Assembly (NCBI GenBank): GCA_946547305.1
Contig: CAMNOX010000004.1
Location: forward strand, 1 to 64,000
Source: an uncultured Cytophagales bacterium
GTDB lineage: Bacteria; Bacteroidota; Bacteroidia; Cytophagales; Amoebophilaceae
Direction: 5' to 3'
Length of the DNA stretch: 64,000 nucleotides
Positions 47,490 to 55,772 of the stretch are shown here, piece after piece. How positions within the stretch are numbered: position 1 is the stretch's first letter; every line of letters begins with the position of its first letter. The notes beneath the pieces were generated by a model. That model was not told the origin of the DNA. It was given only the letters and a program-made list of their open reading frames with translations, and did not search any database. Both the position numbers and the translations under genes were made by a program.

Positions 47490-48089
47490 ATGACTCTTTA
47501 CTGTATAGGCGATATGGTGGAACGTAGAGAGAGGGAGGCTCAAAAAAATAAAAACAAAACTAATTTCGGGCGTGTGGCAAATCCACCAAAAAAAGTATCT
47601 CCTAAGGAAATAATGGTTCCAGTTTGCTTCAATGACATAGACTTTCAGAAGATAGAATTTTTTGGTTTTCATGAGGTAACTAAAAACCAGAAGGATTTAG
47701 GTAATTTACGTTTTATATTTGGGGATTGCAACAGTGATTTAGTAGTAGGATGTTTTGGCAGTAAAATTATGGTTTTTAAGTTTGGATTTGAGGAAAGACC
47801 TTTTGCCAACCCTCCATATACTGTAGTTATGTTGAACGAGGTAAAAGATAGAATTGTTAATGAAAAGGTTAAAGAAAATCTTTATAAGCTTAGTAACGAT
47901 GTAATTATTTTTTCATGTTATTTTAAGAAGGATGGAAAGGATGGAGTGTTCATACAATGTCAAGAAATTTATAACGTGGCGCGCCGTAAAGGTAATAAAC
48001 ACTGTTTAATACAAAATTTGGAATGTTTTGATCGTTTTAATCCTCGTAAATATGATTTAATTAGCCCTAATAAATTAGTGTGGAGATAA
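47490..48089 (+). CDS. Hypothetical protein
   Basis: An unrecognised 199-residue protein without signal peptide or membrane segment. Starts possible at ATG 47490 or 47514 (MVERREREAQKNKNK). The N-terminus is basic and Asn/Lys-rich, the rest an alpha/beta mix (VPVCFNDIDFQKIEFFGF, LGNLRFIFGDCNSDLVVG, DVIIFSCYFKKDGKDGVFI). Its last three codons and stop lie within the 3' end of the oppositely oriented tRNA-Ala. Codon use and the long open frame favour a real gene. Confidence 0.6.
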   Translation: MTLYCIGDMVERREREAQKNKNKTNFGRVANPPKKVSPKEIMVPVCFNDIDFQKIEFFGFHEVTKNQKDLGNLRFIFGDCNSDLVVGCFGSKIMVFKFGFEERPFANPPYTVVMLNEVKDRIVNEKVKENLYKLSNDVIIFSCYFKKDGKDGVFIQCQEIYNVARRKGNKHCLIQNLECFDRFNPRKYDLISPNKLVWR

Positions 48090-48153
48090 TGGGACTTGAA
48101 CCCATGGCCTTTTGAATGCCATCCAAACGCTCTACCAACTAAGCTATATCCCC
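48081..48153 (-). tRNA. tRNA-Ala (anticodon GGC)
   Basis: Minus-strand cloverleaf: acceptor GGGGATA with TATCTCC and discriminator A, including G3-U70. D-arm GCTTAGTTGGTAGAGC, anticodon stem TTTGG/TCAAA with loop ATGGCAT (anticodon GGC), T-arm ATGGG/CCCAT. CCA is not encoded. Its first 15 bases are also the end of atpC, and its last 9 overlap the stop region of the opposite gene. Confidence 0.9.
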
Positions 48154-48396
48154 AGAATATTCTGTTAGTACTACTTTAACATTATTTTTTTCAACATTAA
48201 TAAGTCCACTAACGACACTAAAATTGACTTTTTTGCCATTTTTAGTGACATAGTTAAAATCACCTTTAGCTAGTAGGCTTACAAGGTTATCATGATTATC
48301 TAGAATACGGAATTCACCATTATCTCCTACAAAATCAATCGAAACTACATCATCAACCTCTTTTTCTACATTACTAGATACAAAAGTAACCCTCAT
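48139..48396 (-). CDS. atpC: ATP synthase epsilon subunit
   Basis: Small F1 subunit of 85 residues, consisting of the N-terminal beta-sandwich only, as usual in Bacteroidota. FVGDNGEFRILDNHDNLVSLLAKGDFNYV corresponds to the G-E-x-G-I-L-x-x-H segment of the family, here with Phe-Arg in place of the second Gly. The final residues GDIA and the TAG stop are encoded by the first 15 bases of tRNA-Ala. It stands apart from atpD and atpG. Confidence 0.85.
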   Translation of the reverse strand: MRVTFVSSNVEKEVDDVVSIDFVGDNGEFRILDNHDNLVSLLAKGDFNYVTKNGKKVNFSVVSGLINVEKNNVKVVLTEYSGDIA

Positions 48397-48487
48397 AATT
48401 GATGTTATTAAAATAATTCTAAACTTTAAAAATTAATAAACCTAATTTTAATTTTGTTTTTTTTGTAATTTTAGAATATCAAAAAAT

Positions 48488-50257
48488 ATGATCAGTGAGC
48501 ATTTAATTTTTGTGATATTAGCTTTGTTGTTTTTAAGAGTCTTTAAAAAGTATAATAGGAGGGAATTAGTTGGATTAGCGATATTTACTATATTATTTTC
48601 AATACTTATGGGTAGGTATTTAACAAGGTTTAGAAAAAAGTCTAAAGGTTCTGAGAAAGTTGTGACTAATAAAGTTTCGACTAATCAAGAAGTTAGTAAG
48701 GTAGATGATAGCAGTAAGGATGACGAAAATGTGGCAATTAAAAAGAGTGGTGAAAAAAGTAGCAAATTTGATATTGATAGTATTAGGCCAATTATTGAAA
48801 GGAATATAGGTAACAATTTTGATGATATAGTCCTTGAAAATGATGAAATTATAGCGCATTTTTCTTTAAATGGTGGATGTATTTCGAAGGTAGTTCTTAA
48901 AAAATACAAAAATCACATAGGAGAAAATGTAGTGTTAGTTGATAGAAAGAATATAATTAACTTTGAATTAGTTAATTTGGGTATAAATACGTATGATTTA
49001 AAGTTTTTAGCAAATAAATTAAGTGATAGTGAATTAGAGTTTAGTTTAATTGACGAAAATCATAATATAGTTATTTTGTATAAATTAGGTGTAGAAAATA
49101 AATTTGAGATATTACAAACCATTAAAACTGTTGGAAATAGTGAAGTTAATTTTACTTTTGATAACATTTTATTGCAGAATGAGTATAATTTAGACGATTG
49201 TAAGAATAAATCATCTATAAATTATTTTGAAAATGATACGGTTAAAAGTTTATATTTTTCAAATAATAAGAAGGTTGAGAAGATAAGTAATTGTAAATGG
49301 GTAGCTTTTAAACAAAAATTTTTTACTTCTGGTTTTTCCCCAGAGAATCAAATGAATGGTGAGGTGTTTATTAGAGGGAATGACAGAGGAGTTAATGAGT
49401 CTAACTTATGTGCTAAGTTGGTATCTGAAAATAATTGTTTTAATATAAAATACTTCTTTGGCCCTAATAAGTATAAGATACTTCAAACTTTCGCTGATTC
49501 GTTCGGGGAAAATATATATCTTGGAATTCCATTAGTCTCAAGTTTAAATAGGTATATAATTTTACCTTTTTCTGAATATTTAGGAGAAGGGATATCTAGT
49601 GTGTTGGTGATTGTTATACTTGTGATATTAATTAAATTGTTAATTCTACCAATAAATCTCAAAATTTACATTATTACTAGGAAAATTAAGTTGCTTAATG
49701 AGATTATTAATGTTTTGAAAGAGAAGTATAAAAATAATCAGCAGAGATTAGCAATTGAACAGATAAATGTATATAGGGAGTTTGGTGTGAATCCATTGTC
49801 TGTTCTGTTGTATAATATTATTCAGTTCCCATTTATAATTGCGATTTATAATTTTATACCTGTTGAAATAATGTTTAGACATAGTAAGTTTTTGTGGTGT
49901 AATGACATATCGTCTAGTGATTATGTATTTAATTTGGGTTTTAATATTCCATTTTATGGTGACAATGTAAGTTTGAGTGCTGTTTTGATGGGATTGACAA
50001 TATTAGCATATACATTTTTTAGTGAGATTTCTTTTGATGATATGAAGAATAATGAAAGTAAGACGAAAATAGGGGTACCCCATGTGTTTCTTATGATTTT
50101 TATGGTTTGTATCTCGACTAAATTTTGCTGTGCACTAAATATTTATTATATTTTCTTCAATATAGTTACCTTTGTCACTCAGATTTTGTTTGCTAAATAT
50201 ATAAAAGATGATGGGTTTCAGCATAGAGTGAAAGTGAAGATAAATCAAATTAGATGA
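48488..50257 (+). CDS. yidC: Membrane protein insertase YidC
   Basis: Inserts proteins into the inner membrane, with or without SecYEG. 589 residues in the usual order: N-terminal membrane segment, Ser/Lys/Asp linker, large periplasmic beta domain (from about residue 100, with IAHFSLNGGCISKVVLKKYKN), then the catalytic membrane core with LGEGISSVLVIVILVILIKLLILP, the Gln/Asn-rich cytoplasmic hairpin and NPLSVLLYNIIQFPFIIAIYNF. The final segments (GVPHVFLMIFMVCISTKF) and basic tail are complete. Ends in TGA. Confidence 0.95.
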   Translation: MISEHLIFVILALLFLRVFKKYNRRELVGLAIFTILFSILMGRYLTRFRKKSKGSEKVVTNKVSTNQEVSKVDDSSKDDENVAIKKSGEKSSKFDIDSIRPIIERNIGNNFDDIVLENDEIIAHFSLNGGCISKVVLKKYKNHIGENVVLVDRKNIINFELVNLGINTYDLKFLANKLSDSELEFSLIDENHNIVILYKLGVENKFEILQTIKTVGNSEVNFTFDNILLQNEYNLDDCKNKSSINYFENDTVKSLYFSNNKKVEKISNCKWVAFKQKFFTSGFSPENQMNGEVFIRGNDRGVNESNLCAKLVSENNCFNIKYFFGPNKYKILQTFADSFGENIYLGIPLVSSLNRYIILPFSEYLGEGISSVLVIVILVILIKLLILPINLKIYIITRKIKLLNEIINVLKEKYKNNQQRLAIEQINVYREFGVNPLSVLLYNIIQFPFIIAIYNFIPVEIMFRHSKFLWCNDISSSDYVFNLGFNIPFYGDNVSLSAVLMGLTILAYTFFSEISFDDMKNNESKTKIGVPHVFLMIFMVCISTKFCCALNIYYIFFNIVTFVTQILFAKYIKDDGFQHRVKVKINQIR

Positions 50258-50277
50258 TGTTTTATGTGTGTTTGATT

Positions 50278-51246
50278 TTATAAGTCAAATGTTATTCCAA
50301 TAAGTATTCCGAAAATGAGGTTTTCCTTTATTTTTGTTACAGGATATTTTGCGTTATTTGCTGTTTTATAAAAATGCCTGAATGTGAATGTATTGCCGTT
50401 ATTTAGAATTGCGATAATATCAGCATTTTGCAGCGTCTTTACCATTTCTTTTATTTTAATGAAGTAATTTTGACTTACGTTTTGCATTAGTATAACGTAA
50501 GTATATTTGTGATTTGATGATATAATGTTTTTTGATATTTTAATGAATAAGCTAATTTTATAATAGTCATATATAAACTTTGATATTATGTCAAAATTTC
50601 TATAAATGGCATATATGTATTTAAGCTTATAGTTTTTATTGAATAAAATTTGATCTTTTATTTTTTTGCCTTTTTTTATAAATGAAATTGCTTCATTTAA
50701 CATTTCATCATTAAATTTGTTGCTGGTGACGAATTCAAAAAGGTGTATTTCATCTTGAAATAATGAATATAAAGATATATTACTCTTTATAAAAGCCAGT
50801 AATTTTGTGTATTTTTTAAAAAATGATATTAGATTATTTATTATTTCTACAATTTGGTTATTATCTAAATTTTCGTTACTGAGATTTGTAAATATTTCTA
50901 TTGGTGAACTATTGTAATTTAGAAAATCTGTATTAGTTTTTGACTTATTTAATAAAATTATAAGTTCATTTATTATTTTTTGTCGTTTATTAATTGATTG
51001 TATTGATGCTGGTAAATTGTTTAAATATAAATTGAGAAGATATTTTTCTTCTTTTCTAAGATTGTTCGTTAAAACGTAACTTTGGTTTAGTATTTTTAGT
51101 GTTTCGTTATCTATTTCAAAAGTATATAAAGTTTTATGTTCTGCTTGGTAGTTTTTATCCAAAATATTTTTATATGTTACTGAGTATATATTGGATGGGA
51201 ATAGGAGAAATAATGCACAAATGTATATAATAAAGCGATATTGCAT
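50278..51246 (-). CDS. Exported or membrane hypothetical protein
   Basis: A 322-residue protein with a clear signal peptide (MQYRFIIYICALFLLFPSNIYS). Otherwise Asn/Ile/Lys-rich and mostly helical. A segment LNNLPASIQSINKRQKIINELI resembles the connector stretch of MutS family domain III (L-x-x-P-x-x-x-I-x-x-R-Q-x-x-I), and a possible coiled region follows. Since the protein at 55773-57740 is MutS-like, this could be a distant partial relative lacking the ATPase; I rate that low. The upstream TTG start (51285) is less likely than ATG 51246. Convergent with yidC and divergent from nusA. Confidence 0.6.
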   Translation of the reverse strand: MQYRFIIYICALFLLFPSNIYSVTYKNILDKNYQAEHKTLYTFEIDNETLKILNQSYVLTNNLRKEEKYLLNLYLNNLPASIQSINKRQKIINELIILLNKSKTNTDFLNYNSSPIEIFTNLSNENLDNNQIVEIINNLISFFKKYTKLLAFIKSNISLYSLFQDEIHLFEFVTSNKFNDEMLNEAISFIKKGKKIKDQILFNKNYKLKYIYAIYRNFDIISKFIYDYYKISLFIKISKNIISSNHKYTYVILMQNVSQNYFIKIKEMVKTLQNADIIAILNNGNTFTFRHFYKTANNAKYPVTKIKENLIFGILIGITFDL

Positions 51247-51332
51247 ACTTAAATATATTAAATTTCTACTATTATTTTTATTCAAATTGCTTTTGACTTT
51301 ATTAATTAATATTTTTATTAACTTAAACTAAA

Positions 51333-52598
51333 ATGAAGGTGGAGCCGAAAGTTATATTGCAATTGATATCCGAGTGTGCAAAGGATAATAATATAAATAT
51401 AAGTTTATTTGTTGAGATTCTTAAAAAGGCATTATTGGATGTTGTAAGGGATAAATATGGAGATACCCTTGGTGATAATTTTAATATTTCGATTGATGTA
51501 GGTAGTGAGAGTGTTAATATACATGTTTTTAAAGAGATAGTTGCTGATAGCGTGAAAAATATTAAGTTTGATCAGATAAGGTTATCTGACGCCATAAAGA
51601 TTGAAAGTGATTTTGTAGTTGGTGAAATATGTACAACTGAATTTGATTTTAGTGAATTTTCTGGAGATGATGTTGCTAGGTTAAGAAGCAATATTATAAA
51701 TTATATTAAAAAGGAAAAATCAGCAATAGTATACAATAAGTATATTAAATTGAAAAATAGTGTTATAAATGCTAGTGTTTATCAAAGGTGCAGTTATCAT
51801 TTTTTACTGAAAGATGATGAGAATAATAAATTGATGTTGCCTTTCAGAGAAATGATATCTAATGAGAAATTGAGGAAAAAACAATATATAAAAGTAGCTG
51901 TAAAAGACGTTATTATGAAAGGATTCGAGACATTTGTTATAGTGTCTAGAATAATACCTGATTTTTTGCATAATTTACTAGTATATGAGATTCCTGAGAT
52001 TTCTGATGGTATAATTGGTATAAAAAAAATAGCTAGAATAGCTGGTGTACGGTCAAAGGTAGTAGTTGAGTCGTTTAATGTATATGTTGATGCCGTTAGA
52101 ACATGTGTCGGTGTAAGAGGTAGTATAGTTAACAAGATAAGTAATGAGTTAAATGGAGAATTTATAGATTTTGTTAAGTATTCTACTGATATTAATGAGT
52201 ATATGGCTAGGCTATTATCAGTTCCATCAGTGAGAGTTTTGAAAGAATTTAAAAGCAGTATTTTTGTGTATATAGATCCTGATTATATTGGTTTAGCAAT
52301 AGGTAAGGATGGTGTCAATATAAAACTTGTTAGAATGTTATTAGATAAGCATGTAGATGTGTTTAAATATAATGAGAGTATAAATTCAAAAAATGTTTCT
52401 CCTGTTGAGGAATTGAATGGATTAATCGATGATTGGGTTATATCCGAAGCTAAGGAAGCTGGTTTTGATACACTGGAAGAAATATTAAATATTTCAAAAG
52501 CTGAATTTGAAAGAAAGACAGATTTTGAGACATGTACAATAGATAAAATTTATGAACTATCTGAAGAGATTATTAATAGGAAGGCTGGGGCTAACTAA
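51333..52598 (+). CDS. nusA: Transcription termination/antitermination factor NusA
   Basis: Binds RNA polymerase and controls pausing, termination and antitermination. 421 residues. The N-terminal domain (ILQLISECAKDNNINISLFVEILKKAL) is followed by an S1 domain (NASVYQRCSYHFLL...). Two KH domains follow, with VGVRGSIVNKISNELNGE and the second GLAIGKDGVNIKLVRMLL. There is a short C-terminal segment and no long acidic repeats. A lipoprotein gene begins within its 3' end. infB, its usual partner, is elsewhere. Confidence 0.93.
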   Translation: MKVEPKVILQLISECAKDNNINISLFVEILKKALLDVVRDKYGDTLGDNFNISIDVGSESVNIHVFKEIVADSVKNIKFDQIRLSDAIKIESDFVVGEICTTEFDFSEFSGDDVARLRSNIINYIKKEKSAIVYNKYIKLKNSVINASVYQRCSYHFLLKDDENNKLMLPFREMISNEKLRKKQYIKVAVKDVIMKGFETFVIVSRIIPDFLHNLLVYEIPEISDGIIGIKKIARIAGVRSKVVVESFNVYVDAVRTCVGVRGSIVNKISNELNGEFIDFVKYSTDINEYMARLLSVPSVRVLKEFKSSIFVYIDPDYIGLAIGKDGVNIKLVRMLLDKHVDVFKYNESINSKNVSPVEELNGLIDDWVISEAKEAGFDTLEEILNISKAEFERKTDFETCTIDKIYELSEEIINRKAGAN

Positions 52599-53223
52599 TG
52601 GTGTGTTTTTCTTTGGCATCTTTGGGAATATATTGTTTATTAATTCTGGATGTTGTAAGAATTGTTTGGAGAGAATACCGACTGAAGAGGAAAAGTTAAG
52701 AATGAAGCGTGAAAGGGCAGAAAAATTTAAAAATAAGATTTTTATAATAGAGGCTGCAGATAGAGGAAGTTATAAGGCGAAATTTAGTAGTGCTTTTTTT
52801 AAGTGTGTTAATAGTGGTGAAGTGTTTAATAAAAATTATAACTTAATAAAAGATCTAGATGTGGTTAGTGATGGAGGCGTTGTACAAATAATTATTCCAA
52901 AGAGTAATGTAGAAAACAGTAATTATCATTATGATGAGAGTGAAGGCTTGTTTAGGATAAATGGTGAAGGTGTTGTGGTTTATTTCTTTTTTGAAGATGA
53001 CAAAAAAAAGGTTTATATTTATCACAAAAATATAAAAGATAAGCTTAATATATTAAGTAGTGATTCTAGTGATTGGTATTATGAAGGGTATCGATATAGT
53101 AGAAATAATATAGATTCATCTGAAGTAGATTTTTTTGCTGGGAGTTGGGTTGTTTCTAGGGCTAAGTATCCATCTAATGATTTAATGGTCATTACATTTC
53201 ATGGTGAGAAAAATTTGGAATAG
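52552..53223 (+). CDS. Putative lipoprotein overlapping nusA
   Basis: A 223-residue protein of unknown function. The only ATG that gives a full signal peptide is at 52552, inside nusA (47-base overlap in another frame): MNYLKRLLIGRLGLTNGVFF leading to INSGCCKNC, the lipobox style of this genome. A GTG at 52603 would leave only a minimal signal. A charged helix (EEEKLRMKRERAEKFKNKIF) is followed by a beta-rich domain with IIEAADRGSYKAKF and VVYFFFEDDKKKVYIYHKN. It ends 2 bases before the convergent thioredoxin-fold gene. Confidence 0.65.
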   Translation: MNYLKRLLIGRLGLTNGVFFFGIFGNILFINSGCCKNCLERIPTEEEKLRMKRERAEKFKNKIFIIEAADRGSYKAKFSSAFFKCVNSGEVFNKNYNLIKDLDVVSDGGVVQIIIPKSNVENSNYHYDESEGLFRINGEGVVVYFFFEDDKKKVYIYHKNIKDKLNILSSDSSDWYYEGYRYSRNNIDSSEVDFFAGSWVVSRAKYPSNDLMVITFHGEKNLE

Positions 53224-53225
53224 AA

Positions 53226-53711
53226 TCATTTCTCTGGGTTATTATCTACACTGAAAAGGCTATCTAGACAGTTAATGTATTTGTCTGCCCTATTTTTACC
53301 AATCAGTATATGACGAATAGTTAGTTCCTTGTCGATTATAATACTTGTAGGGATATCAGAAATTCCTAGTAAGCTTGTTATATAGTCATCGTAGTCCACA
53401 CAAATGTTTTTGATTATGAAGTTTTTAAAAGATGCCTTTGTCGTATTCTTATTTACAAAATCGTTTATTTCACCAATACTGTCACCACAATTAATAAAAA
53501 GAAATAATACTTTATCGTTGTAATTACAAATTACTTTGTTATTTATATTCACCATCTCATCTATTGAGTAATTGCATGTTATACTCCAGAAATTTATTAA
53601 AATAGGTTTTTTAATCTCAGTTATATTTATTATACTCTCCTTAATCAGTGTTTTACATGTGAATGGAGCTATTTTCTTCATTGCTTTTAATTTATATTTT
53701 GTTGATTTCAT
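53226..53711 (-). CDS. Thioredoxin-fold (TlpA/AhpC-like) protein without CxxC
   Basis: A 161-residue protein with the TlpA/thioredoxin-like layout: KKPILINFWSITCNYSIDEM at the active-site position, a cis-proline segment SDIPTSIIIDKE, then a final helix. The usual W-C-x-x-C is replaced by S-I-T-C-N-Y-S, so only one of the two cysteines is left; disulfide exchange is doubtful, though a one-cysteine peroxiredoxin-like role is possible. No signal peptide. Translationally coupled to pheS by an ATGA overlap. Confidence 0.65.
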   Translation of the reverse strand: MKSTKYKLKAMKKIAPFTCKTLIKESIINITEIKKPILINFWSITCNYSIDEMVNINNKVICNYNDKVLFLFINCGDSIGEINDFVNKNTTKASFKNFIIKNICVDYDDYITSLLGISDIPTSIIIDKELTIRHILIGKNRADKYINCLDSLFSVDNNPEK

Positions 53712-54721
53712 ATTGAATTAAATTTAAATTGTTTGAGAAATCTAATATCATTCGTTGAAAAATATCTTATATCACTTATTTTATGCACTAACAATGTAAT
53801 TCTTTCGATACCACCACCTAGAGCAATTCCTGAATATTTTTTATAATCTATATTACAATTTTTTAGGACATTTTCATGAATGATTCCACCTCCAAAAACT
53901 TCGAGCCATCCTGAATTTTTGCATATTGAGCACCCTTTGCTATTACATAGGAAACATTCGACATCGACTTCGACACTAGGTGAAGTAAACGGGAAATATG
54001 ATGGCCTTACTCTCAGTTTTACTTTTTCATTGAATAATTCATCGAATAGTGATCTAAATATGTGTAATAGGTCTAATATGTTTACATTTTTATCAACGTA
54101 AAATGCGTCAATTTGATTAAAATAACAATGTGATCTTGACGATATTGTTTCGTTTCTATAAACTCTACCGATTGATAAGCATTTTGTTGGAGGTGTTATT
54201 GATTCTAGAATTCTGATTTGTGAACTTGTTGTATGTGTACGTAATAATTTGTCTTTAGTTTTGTCAATGAAGAATGTGTCCTGCATGTCTCTTGCAGGAT
54301 GATCTAGAGGTATATTTAATGCTGAGAAATTATGCCAATCGTCTTCTATTTCCTGTGTATACACTAATTTAAATCCTAGATTTGAAAATATTTTTATAAT
54401 ATTGTTTTCTATATTTGTTAGTGGATGGTTGTTGCCATGATTTAAGTCGATATCTATTGTATAATCTATATTTGAATTTTTTTTTCTGTTTTCTAAATTT
54501 ATAGATGTGCTTGATATCTTATATTTTTCGTCTATTTTATGCCTTAATTTATTTAACAGTGGGCCAATATTTTTTTTTTTATCTATGTCTATAGCCAGAA
54601 ATTCATTTAAAATAGAACAAAATTCTTCATTATATTTGTTTTTAAAGTTTACTAAATCCTCACTATTATTGATTGTTTCTGAATCAATATCTTTTATTAG
54701 GTTTATTATTTTTTCTTTCAT
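53708..54721 (-). CDS. pheS: Phenylalanyl-tRNA synthetase alpha subunit
   Basis: Class II synthetase subunit that contains the catalytic site of the alpha2-beta2 enzyme. 337 residues. The N-terminal coiled coil includes IGPLLNKLRHKIDEKY. Motif 2 is RTHTTSSQIRILE...GRVYRNETISSRSHCYFNQ, and motif 3 is SGIALGGGIERITLL. FTSPSVEVDVEC and FGGGIIHENVL are also typical. A Cys cluster (CFLCNSKGCSICKNSG) occurs before motif 3. pheT is not adjacent. A tRNA-Gly lies 4 bases upstream on the same strand. Confidence 0.95.
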   Translation of the reverse strand: MKEKIINLIKDIDSETINNSEDLVNFKNKYNEEFCSILNEFLAIDIDKKKNIGPLLNKLRHKIDEKYKISSTSINLENRKKNSNIDYTIDIDLNHGNNHPLTNIENNIIKIFSNLGFKLVYTQEIEDDWHNFSALNIPLDHPARDMQDTFFIDKTKDKLLRTHTTSSQIRILESITPPTKCLSIGRVYRNETISSRSHCYFNQIDAFYVDKNVNILDLLHIFRSLFDELFNEKVKLRVRPSYFPFTSPSVEVDVECFLCNSKGCSICKNSGWLEVFGGGIIHENVLKNCNIDYKKYSGIALGGGIERITLLVHKISDIRYFSTNDIRFLKQFKFNSI

Positions 54722-54725
54722 TTAG

Positions 54726-54796
54726 AGCGGAAGACGAGAATCGAACTCGCGGCCTAACCTTGGGAAGGTTGAATTTTACCACTAAACTACTTCCGC
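54726..54796 (-). tRNA. tRNA-Gly (anticodon CCC)
   Basis: Minus-strand cloverleaf of 71 nt: acceptor GCGGAAG/CTTCCGC with discriminator T, as expected for glycine. Anticodon stem AACC/GGTT with loop TTCCCAA, giving anticodon CCC. T-arm GCGAG/CTCGT with one weak pair. CCA is not encoded. It reads the rare codon GGG. Confidence 0.85.
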
Positions 54797-54868
54797 ATAC
54801 ATTTTTATATAAAAAAAATAAACGAAAAAAAAATTGCAAAGGTAGTAAAATTTTACTATTATAGTTAT

Positions 54869-55753
54869 ATGGGTCTTAATCTGTTAGGAGAAAATCTTAA
54901 TTTGTCCGTATTATGTTTAATAATTAGTGTTTTTGATGCGTATACTTGTCCAAAAGATAAAACAGAAGATGGTCCGATTTTCCATAAAAAGAGTAATAAT
55001 ACAAAACGTGATAACAAATGGGATGGTTTAATAAAAGAACATTTTGGGAATAAAATAAAGGATTGTTTAGAAGAGATGAAAAGTGAGGAAAATAAGAAAA
55101 ACCTGGTACTTTCGGGTCTAGATAATTGTAAATTTGGGAATAAAAGTGATGTTAACGATGATTCTAAAAAAATTTTATCTGACATAATTTTGCAGTGTCA
55201 AAATAACGCTACTAAAATGGATTCAGATTTTTGGATGGAAGGATGTAGCAATATTAGTCAGTATTTTAAGAATAATTTTTCAGTGAGGATAATTTATAAT
55301 AATTGTGTTTACTACATAATTCCTATTGATGTAAACCTTGCTAGTTCGCATCTTAAGGAGTTGTACGATGGGAATATAGAGGATGCCTCAATGTCTAATG
55401 ATGTATGTATGTATACTAGTAATAAACAGTCTGGGTTGTATTATTTAGGTTTTTCTGCCAGTGATATAAATAAATATCTTGATAAAGGTTTTTTATACAG
55501 TGAAATTATGGATTCTTTATATAAAAAGATCCTTGAATATATACATAAATTAGTTTTTACGGATTTTAAAGGTTTAAGTGGTAATGAACGTATATGTAAA
55601 ATTTATGAAGATAATTGTAAAAATATAGATAAAAAAGACCTAGTGAATGTTATAACTATAAGTGAATCAGCAAAAGTGTGCATAAAATACGGAAATGAAG
55701 TTAAACCTAAAATTAAAGTTTTTAATATAACAAAACTGATATATCGTACATAA
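54869..55753 (+). CDS. Putative lipoprotein or secreted Cys-rich protein
   Basis: A 294-residue protein of unknown function. Signal peptide MGLNLLGENLNLSVLCLIIS leads to DAYTCPKDK, a possible lipobox. The rest has about ten cysteines spaced through a mostly helical chain (CLEEMKSEENKKN, CQNNATKMDSDFWMEGCSN) and a beta part (VRIIYNNCVYYIIPIDVN). Possible disulfides would suit the periplasm or cell surface. It precedes the MutS-like gene by 19 bases and may share its message. Confidence 0.65.
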   Translation: MGLNLLGENLNLSVLCLIISVFDAYTCPKDKTEDGPIFHKKSNNTKRDNKWDGLIKEHFGNKIKDCLEEMKSEENKKNLVLSGLDNCKFGNKSDVNDDSKKILSDIILQCQNNATKMDSDFWMEGCSNISQYFKNNFSVRIIYNNCVYYIIPIDVNLASSHLKELYDGNIEDASMSNDVCMYTSNKQSGLYYLGFSASDINKYLDKGFLYSEIMDSLYKKILEYIHKLVFTDFKGLSGNERICKIYEDNCKNIDKKDLVNVITISESAKVCIKYGNEVKPKIKVFNITKLIYRT

Positions 55754-55772
55754 ATGAGTTGCCTAATCAGTG

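Noticed and set aside
48488-50257. Possible recoding of TGA to tryptophan
   Set aside because: yidC, pheS and the Skp-like gene end in TGA exactly where their families end, and tryptophan positions use TGG.
54673-54864. Plus-strand 63-codon frame
   Set aside because: It runs through tRNA-Gly and the 5' end of pheS on the other strand; a shadow.
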